Part shown: piece after piece, positions 6,717 through 14,652 of the stretch | Position numbering within the stretch: the first letter of the stretch is position 1 | Layout of the letters: each line of letters opens with the position of its first letter | Assembly: GCA_937915335.1 (NCBI GenBank) | Contig: CALDLZ010000462.1 | Span: 1-17,965, forward strand | Length of the DNA stretch: 17,965 nt | Reading direction: 5' to 3' | From: an uncultured Faecalibacterium sp. | Lineage (GTDB): Bacteria > Bacillota > Clostridia > Oscillospirales > Ruminococcaceae | Made by a program: the position numbers and the translations under genes | The notes under the pieces: generated by a model | What the model was told of the DNA's origin: nothing | The model's database searches: none | What the model saw: the letters and a program-made list of their open reading frames with translations, nothing else

Positions 6717-6745
6717 ACTATACTCCACTTTTGGTAGAATGTCAA
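6717..6745 (-). promoter_or_regulatory. Leftward early promoter with operator in the spacer
   Basis: On the minus strand TTGACA (6745-6740), 17-nt spacer and TATAGT (6722-6717). The operator copy CCACTTTTGGTAG (6725-6737) lies within the spacer, so repressor binding would exclude polymerase. Drives the cro-like gene and the antirepressor. Confidence 0.8.
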
Positions 6746-6747
6746 GA

Positions 6748-6758
6748 ACTTAAAGTAG
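6748..6758. promoter_or_regulatory. Central operator half-site of the phage switch
   Basis: On the minus strand CTACTTTAAGT matches the first 11 positions of the palindromic copy at 6477-6489. It lies between the two divergent -35 boxes, 3 nt upstream of the leftward one. Confidence 0.45.
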
Positions 6759-6776
6759 AAAAATTTCAAAAGAATG

Positions 6777-6805
6777 TTGACAACGCTCTACTTTTGGTGT
6801 AATCT
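6777..6805 (+). promoter_or_regulatory. Rightward repressor (lysogeny) promoter with operator in the spacer
   Basis: TTGACA (6777-6782), 17-nt spacer, TAATCT (6800-6805), followed by AAGGAG and the repressor start. The spacer holds CTACTTTTGGTGT (6788-6800), the same element found in the leftward promoter, suggesting autoregulation. Confidence 0.78.
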
Positions 6806-6827
6806 CTACATATAAGGAGTGATTCAA

Positions 6828-7457
6828 TTGAGCATCGCTGAAAATATAAAGAGAATCCGCCTGGAGCACGGTCTTTCTCAGTCTGAGCTGGGCAAAATTG
6901 CCGGGGTCAGTGATAAGGCAGTGTCCACTTGGGAGCTTGGGCTAAAGACTCCCCGCATGGGTGCAGTCGAAAAGATGGCAAACTACTTCGGTATAACCAA
7001 AAGTGCCATTGTGGACGATGCTCCTGACACACTCACCCAAAAGTCCATCATCCCGCCAGGCTTTGAGCCCATGCCGAAGATGCGCAAAGTGCCCTTGATT
7101 GGAGCTATTGCCTGCGGTGAACCCATTACTGCCATTCAGAACCGCGAAGGCGAAATCGATGTTCCGGAAGATATGCGCTGTGACTTTGCACTACGATGCA
7201 AGGGTGATAGCATGATTGGAGCGGGAATCCATGACGGGGATGCAGTTTATATCAATATTCAGCCAGAAGTAGAAAATGGTGAGATTGCGGCCGTTCGTAT
7301 CGGAGATGAAGCAACTTTGAAACGTGTCTATCTTCACGCAGATTATATTGAGCTTCGTCCTGAAAACCCTGCTTATGAGAGCATTATTCGCCGTCGCAAT
7401 GAAATGAATGATGTTCATATTGAAGGAAAAGCCGTGGGATATACCCACTGGTTTTAA
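6828..7457 (+). CDS. CI/LexA-like phage repressor with S24 autopeptidase domain
   Basis: 209 residues. An N-terminal XRE helix-turn-helix (about 5-58; LSQSELGKIAGVSDKAVSTWE) is followed by a linker and a LexA-type S24 peptidase domain (about 85-205). The predicted autocleavage site is Cys96-Gly97 in AIACGEP. The catalytic Ser128 is in KGDSM and Lys165 in ATLKRVY. Such repressors keep the lytic promoters off and self-cleave on RecA filaments during DNA damage. TTG 6828-6830 is chosen as start because AAGGAG lies 8 nt before it; the in-frame GTG at 6819 overlaps that site. It is divergent from the cro-like gene. The last residues recur in a gene fragment at 7796-7885. Confidence 0.88.
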   Translation: MSIAENIKRIRLEHGLSQSELGKIAGVSDKAVSTWELGLKTPRMGAVEKMANYFGITKSAIVDDAPDTLTQKSIIPPGFEPMPKMRKVPLIGAIACGEPITAIQNREGEIDVPEDMRCDFALRCKGDSMIGAGIHDGDAVYINIQPEVENGEIAAVRIGDEATLKRVYLHADYIELRPENPAYESIIRRRNEMNDVHIEGKAVGYTHWF

Positions 7458-7486
7458 TAGAAAGTAAAATATAGGAGGATGTTACT

Positions 7487-7753
7487 ATGGGCTTCATGGA
7501 CACGTTGCAGAAGGAATCCACTTACTCTACTGCATCTGGTAATTCGTATCAGTATGTGGTGCTGCAGGTCACGCTGAAAGAAAAATTCATCGGTACCGGT
7601 TCTGGCAACCTGACAGAGTTGGAGAATGTCATCAACCAGCAGGCCGCTAAAGGCTACCGGCTCCATACCATCACAACAGCCAATGGTGGCAGCAAGGGTC
7701 TGATGGGCGGTGACCGGATTCAGGCCACAATGGTTTTTGAGAAAGTTGTCTAA
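7487..7753 (+). CDS. DUF4177-like small protein
   Basis: 88 residues, preceded by TAGGAGGATG and starting 29 nt after the repressor stop, so probably cotranscribed with it in the lysogen. The sequence has the DUF4177 outline: a strand YQYVVLQVTLKEKF, then a helix NLTELENVINQQAAKGYRLH and a final strand RIQATMVFEKV. The family is widespread, small and without a settled function. Its location between the repressor and a repressor fragment suggests arrival by recombination within this region. Confidence 0.62.
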   Translation: MGFMDTLQKESTYSTASGNSYQYVVLQVTLKEKFIGTGSGNLTELENVINQQAAKGYRLHTITTANGGSKGLMGGDRIQATMVFEKVV

Positions 7754-7758
7754 ATAAG

Positions 7759-7788
7759 AAAAATCCCCCCGGTGCTGAAACACCGAGG
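7759..7788 (-). terminator. Weak leftward terminator-like hairpin
   Basis: On the minus strand CCTCGGTG (7788-7781) and CACCGGGG (7774-7767) pair over 8 bp around a 6-nt loop, followed after two G and an A by TTTTT. On the plus strand one pair is a mismatch and there is no T-run. A related hairpin occurs at 8622-8653. Confidence 0.4.
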
Positions 7789-7795
7789 AAGCTAA

Positions 7796-7885
7796 AAGAA
7801 GCGGGTATACTACGACTCCGGCCCAGCCCTGAATGATGTCCATATCGAGGGTAAGGCCGTGGGCTGGACGCATTGGGTGGGGTAA
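7796..7885 (+). pseudogene. 3' remnant of a second S24 phage repressor gene
   Basis: In frame 7802-7885 the sequence encodes ALNDVHIEGKAVGWTHWVG and a stop, nearly the same as the end of the intact repressor (EMNDVHIEGKAVGYTHWF). The reading frame is blocked by TAA at 7793-7795 just upstream, so only about 27 codons survive. The nucleotide sequence has diverged at third positions, so it is a homologue from another phage lineage and not a recent copy. It implies gene replacement or recombination behind the repressor. Confidence 0.75.
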
Positions 7886-7916
7886 CGATAATTCGTAAAT
7901 AACCTTTTTCAACGTG

Positions 7917-7945
7917 TTGACATTGTGCGTAAAACAGCATACAAT
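7917..7945 (+). promoter_or_regulatory. Promoter of the toxin-antitoxin pair
   Basis: TTGACA (7917-7922), 17-nt spacer, TACAAT (7940-7945), 22 nt before the antitoxin start; near consensus. It lies just after the repressor fragment. Confidence 0.78.
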
Positions 7946-7967
7946 AGAATCAAGGAAGGTGATATTT

Positions 7968-8246
7968 ATGGCAAATACCGCAAACATCAATATCCGCATG
8001 GATGCAAACCTCAAAAAACAGTTTGAAGCATTCTGCTCTGATATGGGCATGACCATGACCACTGCGGTCAATATTTTTGCTAAAAAGGCCGTGCGGGAAA
8101 ACCGCATCCCATTTGAGATTAGTGGCGATACCCCCAATGCTGAAACGCAGGAAGCTATCCGTGAAGTTAAGCAGATGAAAGCCAACCCGACTATGGGCAA
8201 AACCTACACGGATGTGGATGAGATGATGAAGGAGCTGCTGGCATGA
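7968..8246 (+). CDS. dinJ: RelB/DinJ-family antitoxin
   Basis: 92 residues. The N-terminal half is a ribbon-helix-helix domain of the DinJ type (NINIRMDANLKKQFEAFCSD, then MGMTMTTAVNIFAKKAVREN), followed by RIPFEI, which is typical of DinJ. The C-terminal half (QEAIREVKQMKANP and DVDEMMKELL) would wrap the toxin. The protein is expected to neutralise the YafQ-type toxin encoded next and repress the shared promoter. Start ATG 7968 with AAGGAAGGTG upstream. The stop overlaps the toxin start by 4 nt, the usual coupling. Confidence 0.88.
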   Translation: MANTANINIRMDANLKKQFEAFCSDMGMTMTTAVNIFAKKAVRENRIPFEISGDTPNAETQEAIREVKQMKANPTMGKTYTDVDEMMKELLA

Positions 8247-8518
8247 TGTACGCTGTTCGTCCTTCATCGAGGTTCCAGAAAGACCTCAAACGCATCCAGA
8301 AGCGTGGCTATGACTTGGCGCTTCTGACCGATGTTATCAAAAAGCTAGCTGCCGGTGAAGAATTGCCGCCCAAGAACCGCGACCACCAGCTCGTGGGGGA
8401 TTACAGTGGATGCCGGGAGTGCCACATCGCGCCAGACTGGCTGCTGATATATGAGATCGACGGCGCAGAGTTGATTCTGTATTTGACCCGCACCGGGACG
8501 CATAGCGATTTGTTCTGA
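8243..8518 (+). CDS. yafQ: YafQ-family mRNA interferase toxin (RelE superfamily)
   Basis: 91 residues, the typical YafQ length. The family signature is present: RDHQLVGDYSGCRECHIAPD followed by WLLIYE, with His48, His61, Asp65, His87 and Phe91 at positions equivalent to the catalytic residues of E. coli YafQ, so the toxin looks intact. YafQ cleaves mRNA on the ribosome. Two ATG codons stand in tandem at 8243 and 8246; the first overlaps the antitoxin stop. The pair probably stabilises the integrated element or acts in phage defence. It sits between the repressor region and the recombinase. Confidence 0.88.
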   Translation: MMYAVRPSSRFQKDLKRIQKRGYDLALLTDVIKKLAAGEELPPKNRDHQLVGDYSGCRECHIAPDWLLIYEIDGAELILYLTRTGTHSDLF

Positions 8519-8755
8519 TGAACTGTTTCCATTTTGGAAATAGTTCGAGCTTGAAAAGAACAACGTGCATTTTTTGCGTGTTATTCCAACTGTCGAGGAA
8601 TCCTCGGTAGATGAACAAAACAAAAAACGCCCCGGTGTTGGCGCACCGAAGCGTTTCATAAGCGGCTCACCCTTACGGGGTCATCGCACACTCAAACAAT
8701 GCGATTATACCTCTTTTGGGCGGGCTTGTCAAAGTGTACTCAAAGGAGAATCTAT
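8519..8755. other. Intergenic region before the recombinase
   Basis: No gene seen. It holds a 10-bp hairpin without T-run just after the toxin (8521-8530 with 8536-8545), a short palindrome CGAGG-AAT-CCTCG (8594-8606), a terminator-like hairpin (8622-8653) and a 6-bp inverted repeat ATCGCA/TGCGAT (8683-8688, 8700-8705). No convincing promoter for the recombinase is visible. Recombinase attachment sites often lie beside the gene, so part of this region could be attachment-site DNA, but nothing proves it. Confidence 0.45.
8622..8653 (-). terminator. Terminator hairpin, stronger on the minus strand
   Basis: On the minus strand CGCTTCGGTG (8653-8644) pairs with CACCGGGGCG (8637-8628) over 10 bp with two T-G pairs, followed by TTTTTT (8627-8622). 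Read on the plus strand two pairs become C-A mismatches and only TTT follows. It may insulate the toxin-antitoxin unit from the recombinase. Confidence 0.5.
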
Positions 8756-10330
8756 ATGCCGAAAAAGAAACTCACTGGCAGCCGGGCTGTGATCTATGCC
8801 CGCTATTCATCCCACGCACAGCGGGAAGTGTCCATTGAGCAGCAGGTGGAGGCCTGCCGCACCTACGCCCGCACCCTGGGTGTCCAGGTGGTTAGCACCT
8901 ACGAAGATAAGGCCGTGACCGGCAAGACTGACCGCCGCCCGGCCTTCCAGCGATTGCTGAAGGATGCCGAGAAGGGCGGCTTCGACTGCGTGCTGGCCTG
9001 GAAAAGCAACCGGATCGGGCGCAACATGATGCAGGCACTGGTGAACGAAAGCCGCCTGAAGGACTGCGGTGTCAAGGTGCTGTATGCCGAGGAGGACTTC
9101 GATGACAGCGCCGCCGGGCGGTTTGCCCTGCGCAGCATGATGAACGTCAACCAGTTCTACAGCGAGAACATGGCGGAGGACATCACCCAGGGCCTGTATG
9201 ACAACGCCCAGAAGTGCATGGCGAATGGACGGCTGCCGCTGGGCTACAAACGGGGAGAGGACGGCAAGGTGGCTCTGGATGAGCCCGCCGCTGCTGTTGT
9301 CCGGGAGGTCTACACCCGTGTGGCTGCACATGAGCCGTTCATGGACATCGCCCGGGACCTCAATGCCCGAGGCATCAAGACCAGCTCCGGCAGCGCCTGG
9401 AACAAAGGGAGCTTCTGCAAGCTCTGCCACAACGAACGGTACAAAGGAATCTACATTTACGGTGGCGTCCGCATCCCCGGCGGGGCCCCGCGCATTGTCA
9501 GCGACGAGCTTTGGTACAGAGTGCAGGAGGTATGCAAGATGAAGAAGAACCCTCAGAACGGCGTCCACCGCACCGGTGCAGAAGATTATCTGCTGACCGG
9601 AAAACTGTACTGCGGCAAGTGCGGGGCCCTGATGACCGGCGTATCCGGCACCAGCCGGGGCGGGGACCTGCACCACTATTACACCTGCAAGAACCACCGC
9701 TACGCCTCCACCTGCGACAAGAAGCCCGTCCGCCGGGATGTGATTGAACCTGCAGTAGCCCAGGCTATCCGAATGTACTGTCTGACCGACGATGCCATTG
9801 CCTGGATCACCGATCATGCTATGGCCTACTGGGAATCGGAAGAGCGTGCCCTGCATCTGGATGCTCTTCAGGATGAGCTTGCCGAAGCTAAAAAGGCCGG
9901 CTCAAACCTGCTGAAGGCCATCGAAGCGGGTATCATCACCGAGACCACAAAGTCCCGGCTGATGGAACTGGAAGAGCAGCAGGCCCGCCTTGAGATGCAG
10001 ATCAGCGATGCCCGCGCCCAGCTCGTCCACATCGACCGCGAAGACCTGGTCGCCACGCTGGAGCTCTATCGTGAGGGTGACATCTACGACAAGGACTTTG
10101 AGCGGGAGCTGTTCCGGACGTTCCTGAAGGCCGTGTATCTCTACGATGATAACCGCCTGAAAATCGTGTTTGGCTTTACCGATATCAGCCCGGAAAAAGT
10201 GGAAATCGTATTGAAAGAATCCTCCGATTTTTCGGAAGAAAATTGTTCGTCTTTGGGCTTCGATAGTCCACCAAAAAGGCACTATGTTTCGTTGGAAACA
10301 TGGTGCTTTTCTTTTTTTTTTCTTTCATAG
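8756..10330 (+). CDS. Large serine recombinase (phage/element integrase)
   Basis: 524 residues from ATG 8756 (AAAGGAG upstream). Domains: resolvase catalytic domain (about 10-150) with AVIYARYSS, where Ser18 is the likely nucleophile, and WKSNRIGRN; a Recombinase domain (about 170-275; GRLPLGYKR, then LNARGIKTSSGSAW); a zinc ribbon (about 290-330; CGKCGALM and later YYTCKNHRYASTCDKK); and a C-terminal coiled coil (about 370-425) followed by a helical tail. These proteins catalyse integration and, with a directionality factor, excision. The reading frame continues through the terminator hairpin and T-run to TAG at 10328-10330, so the last residues (about 512-524, including FSFFFLS) are encoded by terminator DNA. 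This suggests the original C terminus was altered at an integration junction or by mutation. Confidence 0.9.
   Translation: MPKKKLTGSRAVIYARYSSHAQREVSIEQQVEACRTYARTLGVQVVSTYEDKAVTGKTDRRPAFQRLLKDAEKGGFDCVLAWKSNRIGRNMMQALVNESRLKDCGVKVLYAEEDFDDSAAGRFALRSMMNVNQFYSENMAEDITQGLYDNAQKCMANGRLPLGYKRGEDGKVALDEPAAAVVREVYTRVAAHEPFMDIARDLNARGIKTSSGSAWNKGSFCKLCHNERYKGIYIYGGVRIPGGAPRIVSDELWYRVQEVCKMKKNPQNGVHRTGAEDYLLTGKLYCGKCGALMTGVSGTSRGGDLHHYYTCKNHRYASTCDKKPVRRDVIEPAVAQAIRMYCLTDDAIAWITDHAMAYWESEERALHLDALQDELAEAKKAGSNLLKAIEAGIITETTKSRLMELEEQQARLEMQISDARAQLVHIDREDLVATLELYREGDIYDKDFERELFRTFLKAVYLYDDNRLKIVFGFTDISPEKVEIVLKESSDFSEENCSSLGFDSPPKRHYVSLETWCFSFFFLS
10279..10322 (+). terminator. Intrinsic terminator of the recombinase gene
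   Basis: Arms 10279-10290 and 10295-10306 pair over 12 bp (one G-T) around GTTG, followed by TTTTC and a run of ten or more T. Strong intrinsic terminator, located inside the last codons of the recombinase frame. Confidence 0.88.
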
Positions 10331-10332
10331 AT

Positions 10333-10374
10333 AAAACAGCTCCCCTTTGCGGTCTGAACGCAGAGGGGAGCTGT
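10333..10374 (-). terminator. Intrinsic terminator of the polyamine operon
   Basis: On the minus strand arms 10374-10359 and 10351-10336 pair over 15 of 16 positions with a 7-nt loop, followed by TTT. It begins 5 nt after the nspC stop codon and is back to back with the recombinase terminator. Confidence 0.88.
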
Positions 10375-10378
10375 CTGT

Positions 10379-11592
10379 TTACCGGGGAGAACCCAGGCGG
10401 TATTTGAAGTCGCGGTAGCCGAAGCGGGCCAGCGGCCGGGTGATGCCGTTTTCGTACAGCACCCAGATGTCCGGCAAGGGCATCCCGTTGAAGGTATTGT
10501 TCTTGCAGGTGGAGTAGATGGCCATATCGCCAAAGACGAGCCGGTCACCCTCGGCAAGGGGGGCGGCAAAGCTGTAATCGCCGATCACATCCCCGGCAAG
10601 GCAAGTGGGGCCGCCCAGCCGGATGGTACAGGGCTTTTCGCCGGGATCGCTTGCGTCCAGCAGGGGCGGGCGGTAGGGCATCTCAATGACATCCGGCGTG
10701 TGGCAGGCTGCGGACATGTCCAAAACGGCAAGACTGACATCATTATTACGCAAAGTATCCAATACAGTGGTGACAAGATAGCCTGCGTTCAGCGCCCATG
10801 CCTCGCCGGGTTCCAGATAGACCTGTACCCCGTACCTGTTCTGCATGCGGGTGATACAGCTTTCCAGCGTGGCGAGGTCGTAACCGGGGCGGGTGATGTG
10901 GTGCCCGCCGCCGAAGTTGAGCCATTTCATCCGGGGCAGCAGGTCGCCGAACTTCTCTTCCAGCACGGGCAGGGTGGCCGCCAGCGCGTCGGAATCCTGC
11001 TCGCAGAGGGTGTGAAAATGCAAACCGTCCAGCAGGATAGGCAGTTCCGGATGTTTCTGTACCGCGGTATCCCACTGGATCCGGGTGGTGCCTAACCGGC
11101 TGCCCGGGGCGCAGGGGTCATAAATTTCGTGGCCCTCCTGGGTGGAGAGTTCCGGGTTTACCCGCAGGCCAATGCTTTTGCCCGCCGCCTTTGCGGCTGG
11201 GCCAAACTTCGCCAGCTGGCTGGGCGAATTGAACACGATATGGTCGGCGTATTGCAGAAGCTCTTCAAACTGGTCAGCCCGGTAGGCGGCGCAGAACACA
11301 TGGTTCTCCTTCTCCGGCAGCTCCTCCCTGCCCAGACGGCTCTCATACAGGCCGCTGGCCTCGGTGCCCGCCAGATAAGGTGCCAGCACCGGGTAGAGGT
11401 CGTAGTTGGAAAAAGCTTTTTGGGCCAGCAGAATTTTGCAGCCCGTCCGCTGCTGTACCCCAAGCAGAATTTCCCCGTTGCGGCGCAGCTGGGCCTCGTC
11501 CAGCAGGTAGCAGGGGGTGGGCAGGGAAGCCAGCGCCTCTTCCGAGAGGTTCACAAGGCCCGCAAAGGGCGGGCGGGTGTCGGCCAGCCGCA

Positions 11593-11593
<1 letters not shown>
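10379..11593 (-). CDS. nspC: Carboxynorspermidine/carboxyspermidine decarboxylase
   Basis: 404 residues of the alanine-racemase-fold PLP decarboxylases, NspC branch. Lys59 in LLAQKAFSN is the PLP lysine; GGGHH (228-232), EPGE (261-264), CHTPDVIEMPYRPPL (297-311) and GGPTCLAGDVIGDY (327-340), with Cys331 and Asp335, are the active-site blocks. The enzyme decarboxylates carboxyspermidine to spermidine (or carboxynorspermidine to norspermidine), the last step of the aspartate-semialdehyde-dependent route. It is slightly longer than the usual ~380 residues owing to an N-terminal extension. The start ATG overlaps the dehydrogenase stop by one base (TGATG), so the two are translationally coupled, and the frameshift in that upstream gene could reduce its expression. 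Last gene of the operon, directly before a strong terminator. Confidence 0.92.
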
Positions 11594-12848
<1,255 letters not shown>

Positions 12849-12904
12849 GGGAAAATTCTCCTTTGTCAAATATATTTCAGGATGTATCGTGTTTCAGAAA
12901 AGTG

Positions 12905-13783
12905 TTATGCCTGGAACCCGGGCCAGCCCTTGTCCAGTGCGATGAGCAGTTCCCGCAGCACCTTGCAGGCGGTGGCCGTGGAAACGCCGGTGGTGTCCAG
13001 CGTGGGGGCCAGCTCGTTGAGGTCGGCACCGATGATGTTGGCTCTGGTCACGGTGCGGATGGCCTCCAGCAGCTGCAAGAAACTCACGCCGCCCGCCTCG
13101 GGGGTGCCGGTACCGGGGAAGCAGGAGGGGTCGAGACAGTCCAGGTCGATGGTCAGGTAGACAGGTACCTTGCTCTCGCAGAGCTGTGCGGTGAGCTCGG
13201 CCAGACCGGTGAAATCGAACTTACGGAGTTCAGTGTGCTGGGCTGCGAACTCGAACTCGGTGCGGTCGCCGCTGCGGATGCAGAACTGGTGGATGCGGCC
13301 GTCGCCGACAAGGTCGTGGCAGCGGCGCAGGACGCAGGCATGGCTGAGCTTTGCCCCCAGATAATCGTCCCGCAGGTCAGCGTGGGCATCAAAGTGGACG
13401 ATGTGGAGGTCAGGGTACTTCTCCACGGCGGCCCGCACGGCACCCAGCGTGACCAGATGTTCGCCGCCCAGCAGCAGCGGGAACTTGCCGTCGTGCAGAA
13501 TTTCCGCCGCGCGGCTCTGGATATCGGCCAGCGCACTCTCGCTGGAGCCGAAGCAGAGCTCCAGGTCGCCGCTGTCGAACACGTCAAAGTCGGTCAGGTC
13601 GGCGTTCTGGTAGGGACTCCAGGTCTCCAGGCCATAGCTCTCGTGCCGGATGGCAGCCGGGCCGAACCGGGCACCCGGGCGGTAGCTGGTGGTGGAATCG
13701 TAGGGGGCACCGTACAGCACGATGCTGGCGGCGCGGTAGCTGCTGTCGCAGCCGATAAAGGTCTCAACATTGGGATAAAGCAT
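12905..13783 (-). CDS. speB: Agmatinase
   Basis: 292 residues, normal for the ureohydrolase family. Manganese ligands are in place: His109 in GGEH, Asp132/His134/Asp136 in FDAHADLRD, and Asp213/Asp215 in IDLDCLDPS. It hydrolyses agmatine to putrescine and urea in the cytoplasm, using the product of the decarboxylase encoded first in the operon. The family also includes arginase and formiminoglutamase; the operon supports agmatinase. ATG 13781-13783 overlaps the speE stop by one base (TGATG) and GGAGG lies 8 nt upstream within speE. A gap of 56 nt separates it from the dehydrogenase gene, which has its own good ribosome site. Confidence 0.9.
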   Translation of the reverse strand: MLYPNVETFIGCDSSYRAASIVLYGAPYDSTTSYRPGARFGPAAIRHESYGLETWSPYQNADLTDFDVFDSGDLELCFGSSESALADIQSRAAEILHDGKFPLLLGGEHLVTLGAVRAAVEKYPDLHIVHFDAHADLRDDYLGAKLSHACVLRRCHDLVGDGRIHQFCIRSGDRTEFEFAAQHTELRKFDFTGLAELTAQLCESKVPVYLTIDLDCLDPSCFPGTGTPEAGGVSFLQLLEAIRTVTRANIIGADLNELAPTLDTTGVSTATACKVLRELLIALDKGWPGFQA

Positions 13784-14640
13784 CAGTGTTCCTCCACTTC
13801 CCGCAGCATTTCCTCGAGGAAGGCGGGCAGGTAAAAGGCTCCGACATGGAGCCGGGTGGTGTAGTAGCGGGTGCGCATGTTCAGGGCCTTCCAGGCATCG
13901 GCATCCAGATCATCAATGGGGTGGTACTTTTTGCTGGCAAAGCCGAAAAGCCAATAGCCCGCCGCAAAGGTGGGAATGTGGGCCTGATACACCCGGCTGA
14001 TAGGGAAGGTGGAAGCGATGCGCTTGTGGCTGCGCTGCATGGCGCTGGCATCCTCGGCGTAGAAGGGGCTGCCCTGCTGGTTGACCATGATGCCGTCCTC
14101 TTTCAGGGCGTTGAAGCAGCTGCCGTAGAACTCGCGGGTAAACAGGCCCTCGCTGGGGCCAAAGGGGTCGGAGGAATCCACGATGATGAGGTCGTATTCC
14201 TCCTCGCACCGGCGGATGAACTTGAGGGCGTTCTCAAAGTAGATGTGCACCCGGCGGTCATCCATCCGGCAGGCGTTGCCGGGCAGGTAGGCGCGGCAGG
14301 CCTCCACCACCTGAGGATCCATCTCCACCAAGTCGATGCGTTCCACCCGGTCGTAGCGGGTCAGTTCCCGCACCACGCCGCCGTCGCCCGCACCAATGAC
14401 GAGAATATCTTTGGCCTGCCGGTGCACGGCCATGGGCACATGGACGATCATTTCATCGTAGATGAACTCGTCCCGCTCGGTCAGCATCACGTTGCCATCC
14501 AGCGTGAGCACCCGGCCAAACTCGGGGGTCTCAAAGATGTCGATGCGCTGATAATCGCTCTGCTTGGAGTAGAGCTGCTTGTTCACCCGGATGCTGTGCT
14601 TCACATCCGGGGTGTGAAATTCCGAAAACCAAAACTCCAT
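13783..14640 (-). CDS. speE: Spermidine synthase (aminopropyltransferase)
   Basis: 285 residues, full length. It shows the N-terminal beta domain (WFSEFHTPDVKHSIRVNKQL), the YDEMIVHVPM block (61-70), the nucleotide-binding GAGDGG (83-88), the acidic LVEMDPQVVEACR loop (104-116) and the catalytic IIVDSSDPFGPSEGLFTREF (152-171) with Asp155 and Asp158. The enzyme transfers an aminopropyl group from decarboxylated S-adenosylmethionine to putrescine. No SAM decarboxylase (speD) gene is in the window, so its co-substrate must come from elsewhere in the genome. It follows speA by 12 nt with its ribosome site in the gap. The alternative is an aminopropyltransferase with another acceptor such as agmatine. 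Confidence 0.92.
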   Translation of the reverse strand: MEFWFSEFHTPDVKHSIRVNKQLYSKQSDYQRIDIFETPEFGRVLTLDGNVMLTERDEFIYDEMIVHVPMAVHRQAKDILVIGAGDGGVVRELTRYDRVERIDLVEMDPQVVEACRAYLPGNACRMDDRRVHIYFENALKFIRRCEEEYDLIIVDSSDPFGPSEGLFTREFYGSCFNALKEDGIMVNQQGSPFYAEDASAMQRSHKRIASTFPISRVYQAHIPTFAAGYWLFGFASKKYHPIDDLDADAWKALNMRTRYYTTRLHVGAFYLPAFLEEMLREVEEH

Positions 14641-14652
14641 CTGCTCTTCTCC

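Noticed and set aside
8594..8606. CGAGG-AAT-CCTCG as recombinase attachment core
   Set aside because: Short palindromes like this are common, and no second copy at the other end of the element can be checked within the window.
8807..9856. Long open frame (349 codons) on the minus strand
   Set aside because: It is fully antisense to the serine recombinase, has no ribosome site or recognisable domain, and arises from GC-rich codon use.
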